This document shows, one piece after another, positions 7,069 to 7,625 of a stretch of 7,625 nucleotides of DNA. Origin of the DNA: CAZMNY01 sp964567745. Lineage in GTDB: Bacteria; Planctomycetota; Planctomycetia; Pirellulales; Pirellulaceae. The stretch lies in the NCBI GenBank assembly GCA_964567745.1, contig CAZMNY010000081.1, positions 1 to 7,625 of the forward strand. Reading direction: 5' to 3'. The notes beneath the pieces are model-generated. The model did no database searches. It saw only the letters and a program-made list of their open reading frames with translations, and had not been told where the DNA came from. Position 1 is the stretch's first letter, and each line of letters starts with the position of its first letter. Position numbers and translations under genes: made by a program.

Positions 7069-7105
7069 ATATCTACCTTGGTCGTGATGTAATCCGAGGT
7101 CAAGT

Positions 7106-7118
7106 TTGGGGTCCCCAA
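7106..7118. repeat. Palindrome TTGGGG-T-CCCCAA
   Basis: Perfect 6+1+6 inverted repeat about 100 bases upstream of the fusion-protein start. It could be a regulator site or part of a repeated element. No second copy was noticed in the window. Confidence 0.4.
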
Positions 7119-7179
7119 GTAGCGACTTAAACGCCACGGTTGGTGAATTCTAGCGATTATTACACTGCTGCGGATTCCA

Positions 7180-7196
7180 CGATCAGAGCGTGATCG
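7180..7196. repeat. Inverted repeat CGATCA-GAGCG-TGATCG
   Basis: Six-base arms surround a five-base spacer, able to form a small stem-loop. A third GATC motif follows at once (GCGATCC). No T-run follows on either strand, so a terminator is not supported. Confidence 0.35.
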
Positions 7197-7268
7197 GCGA
7201 TCCGAGTGCATTTGCCACCCAAATCCTAATATTTCACCCACCGCTCGAGACGAAGAAGCCTCGCGGGC

Positions 7269-7340
7269 CTGCTGCTCGCGGTTGATCCAACTCGCGAGAA
7301 TGACGAGACAGAGCTGCCACGGTTGAAGAACGAATGTCAT
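7269..7340 (-). pseudogene. Truncated N-terminus of an rve-type transposase
   Basis: From ATG 7340 the minus strand encodes 24 residues beginning MTFVLQPWQL and ending SWINREQQ. I recognise this as the start of an integrase-core transposase widespread in planctomycetes, in which REQQ is normally followed by a VIEYL...EN helix and a DDQRRRLA segment. Here the family pattern stops after REQQ, although the frame stays open to a TGA at 7067-7065. The rest (AREASSSRAVGEIL...) is unlike any transposase, and the other frames do not restore it, so this is a deletion or replacement rather than a simple frameshift. The enclosing open frame starts further upstream at 7400. It belongs to a different subfamily from the fragment at 1-494. 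The recognition is from memory, not a search. Confidence 0.6.
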
Positions 7341-7625
7341 GGTTGCGCACCAAGGAGTGAAATACGTCCTCAACGTGTACGCAAGAAGCGTTGCGGTCAA
7401 TCAGAACGCCAGCGTGAGGCTCGGCAGCCTGAGTCTCAAGACCGGTTGTATCGGTTGCGCCAAATCTTCAGTGTGCCAGCTTGGCTGACTTCGCCCCACG
7501 CTCGATCGAATTCCACCGCGTAAAATGCTGGGAAATCGCGTCGGCTGACTTTTTTCACCACACGGGCAGATGCTAAGTGTGTAGCTCGGCGATATTTAGA
7601 AAAAGTCGGGGCGACTGGATTTGCG
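7341..7625. other. Right-edge stretch with no supportable gene
   Basis: No recognisable gene is seen. One minus-strand frame is open from the edge (7624) to a TGA at 7438-7436, giving 62 residues that end KIWRNRYNRS. It could be the tail of a gene beyond the edge, but it is unrecognised and has no clear codon bias. A 9-base direct repeat, GGCTGACTT, occurs at 7483-7491 and 7543-7551. Confidence 0.45.

Larger units (their letters stand above)
7069..7268. other. Non-coding stretch upstream of the exporter operon
   Basis: These 200 bases contain no supportable gene. They lie where a promoter for the minus-strand operon is expected, but I found no convincing -35/-10 pair. Two palindromes are present, at 7106-7118 and 7180-7196. 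The stretch continues directly from the point where the transposase remnant loses its family pattern, so it may be sequence brought in by the deletion or insertion that truncated it. Confidence 0.5.

Noticed and set aside
7483..7551. Direct repeat GGCTGACTT twice, 60 bases apart
   Set aside because: Only nine bases, two copies and no regular third unit; not a CRISPR and plausibly chance.
7436..7624. Minus-strand frame open from the right edge, 62 residues to a TGA
   Set aside because: It could be the tail of a gene beyond the window, but it is unrecognised, lacks clear codon bias and has no start in view; extending the sequence to the right would settle it.

Overview
This window looks like a piece of a planctomycete chromosome (Rhodopirellula/Pirellula-like). 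That placement is an inference. It rests on two transposase fragments resembling integrase-core (rve) transposases that I associate with planctomycete genomes, on the moderate GC content with inconsistent Shine-Dalgarno sites, and on DevBCA-like exporter genes annotated in that group. No rRNA or housekeeping marker is present to confirm it.

Layout. At 1-494 (minus) is the N-terminal part of a transposase that runs off the left edge. From 495 to 956 there is a non-coding stretch with two clear palindromes. One is a TTTGCCGA palindrome with a third copy of the half-site downstream. At 957-2219 (plus) is a lipoprotein of the TolC outer-membrane efflux family. It faces, tail to tail with a 15-base gap, a compact four-gene minus-strand operon. 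In transcription order the operon is a HlyD/DevB-type membrane fusion protein (7008-5836), two different DevC/FtsX-type permeases (5839-4598 and 4588-3407), and a DevA/LolD/MacB-type ATPase carrying a C-terminal cyclic-nucleotide-binding domain (3392-2235). From 7012 to 7625 is mostly non-coding DNA. It holds a possible 15-codon leader ORF, palindromes and a truncated transposase remnant.

How the genes work together. The five genes supply every part of a tripartite export machine. The ATPase drives a permease pair in the inner membrane, the fusion protein spans the periplasm, and the TolC-like lipoprotein forms the outer-membrane exit. The nearest named model is DevBCA-TolC (HgdD) of heterocyst-forming cyanobacteria, which exports glycolipid; the substrate here is unknown. 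Two features stand out. The ATPase has a fused CNB domain that keeps the phosphate-binding Glu and Arg of cAMP/cGMP-binding proteins, so transport may be gated by a second messenger. There are also two divergent permeases, which suggests a heterodimeric channel. The operon is tightly packed (a 4-base ATGA overlap, then gaps of 9 and 14 bases), so it is probably one transcript.

The transposase fragments on both flanks point to an accessory or rearranged region, but no complete insertion sequence, target duplication, CRISPR array, tRNA or convincing terminator was seen.
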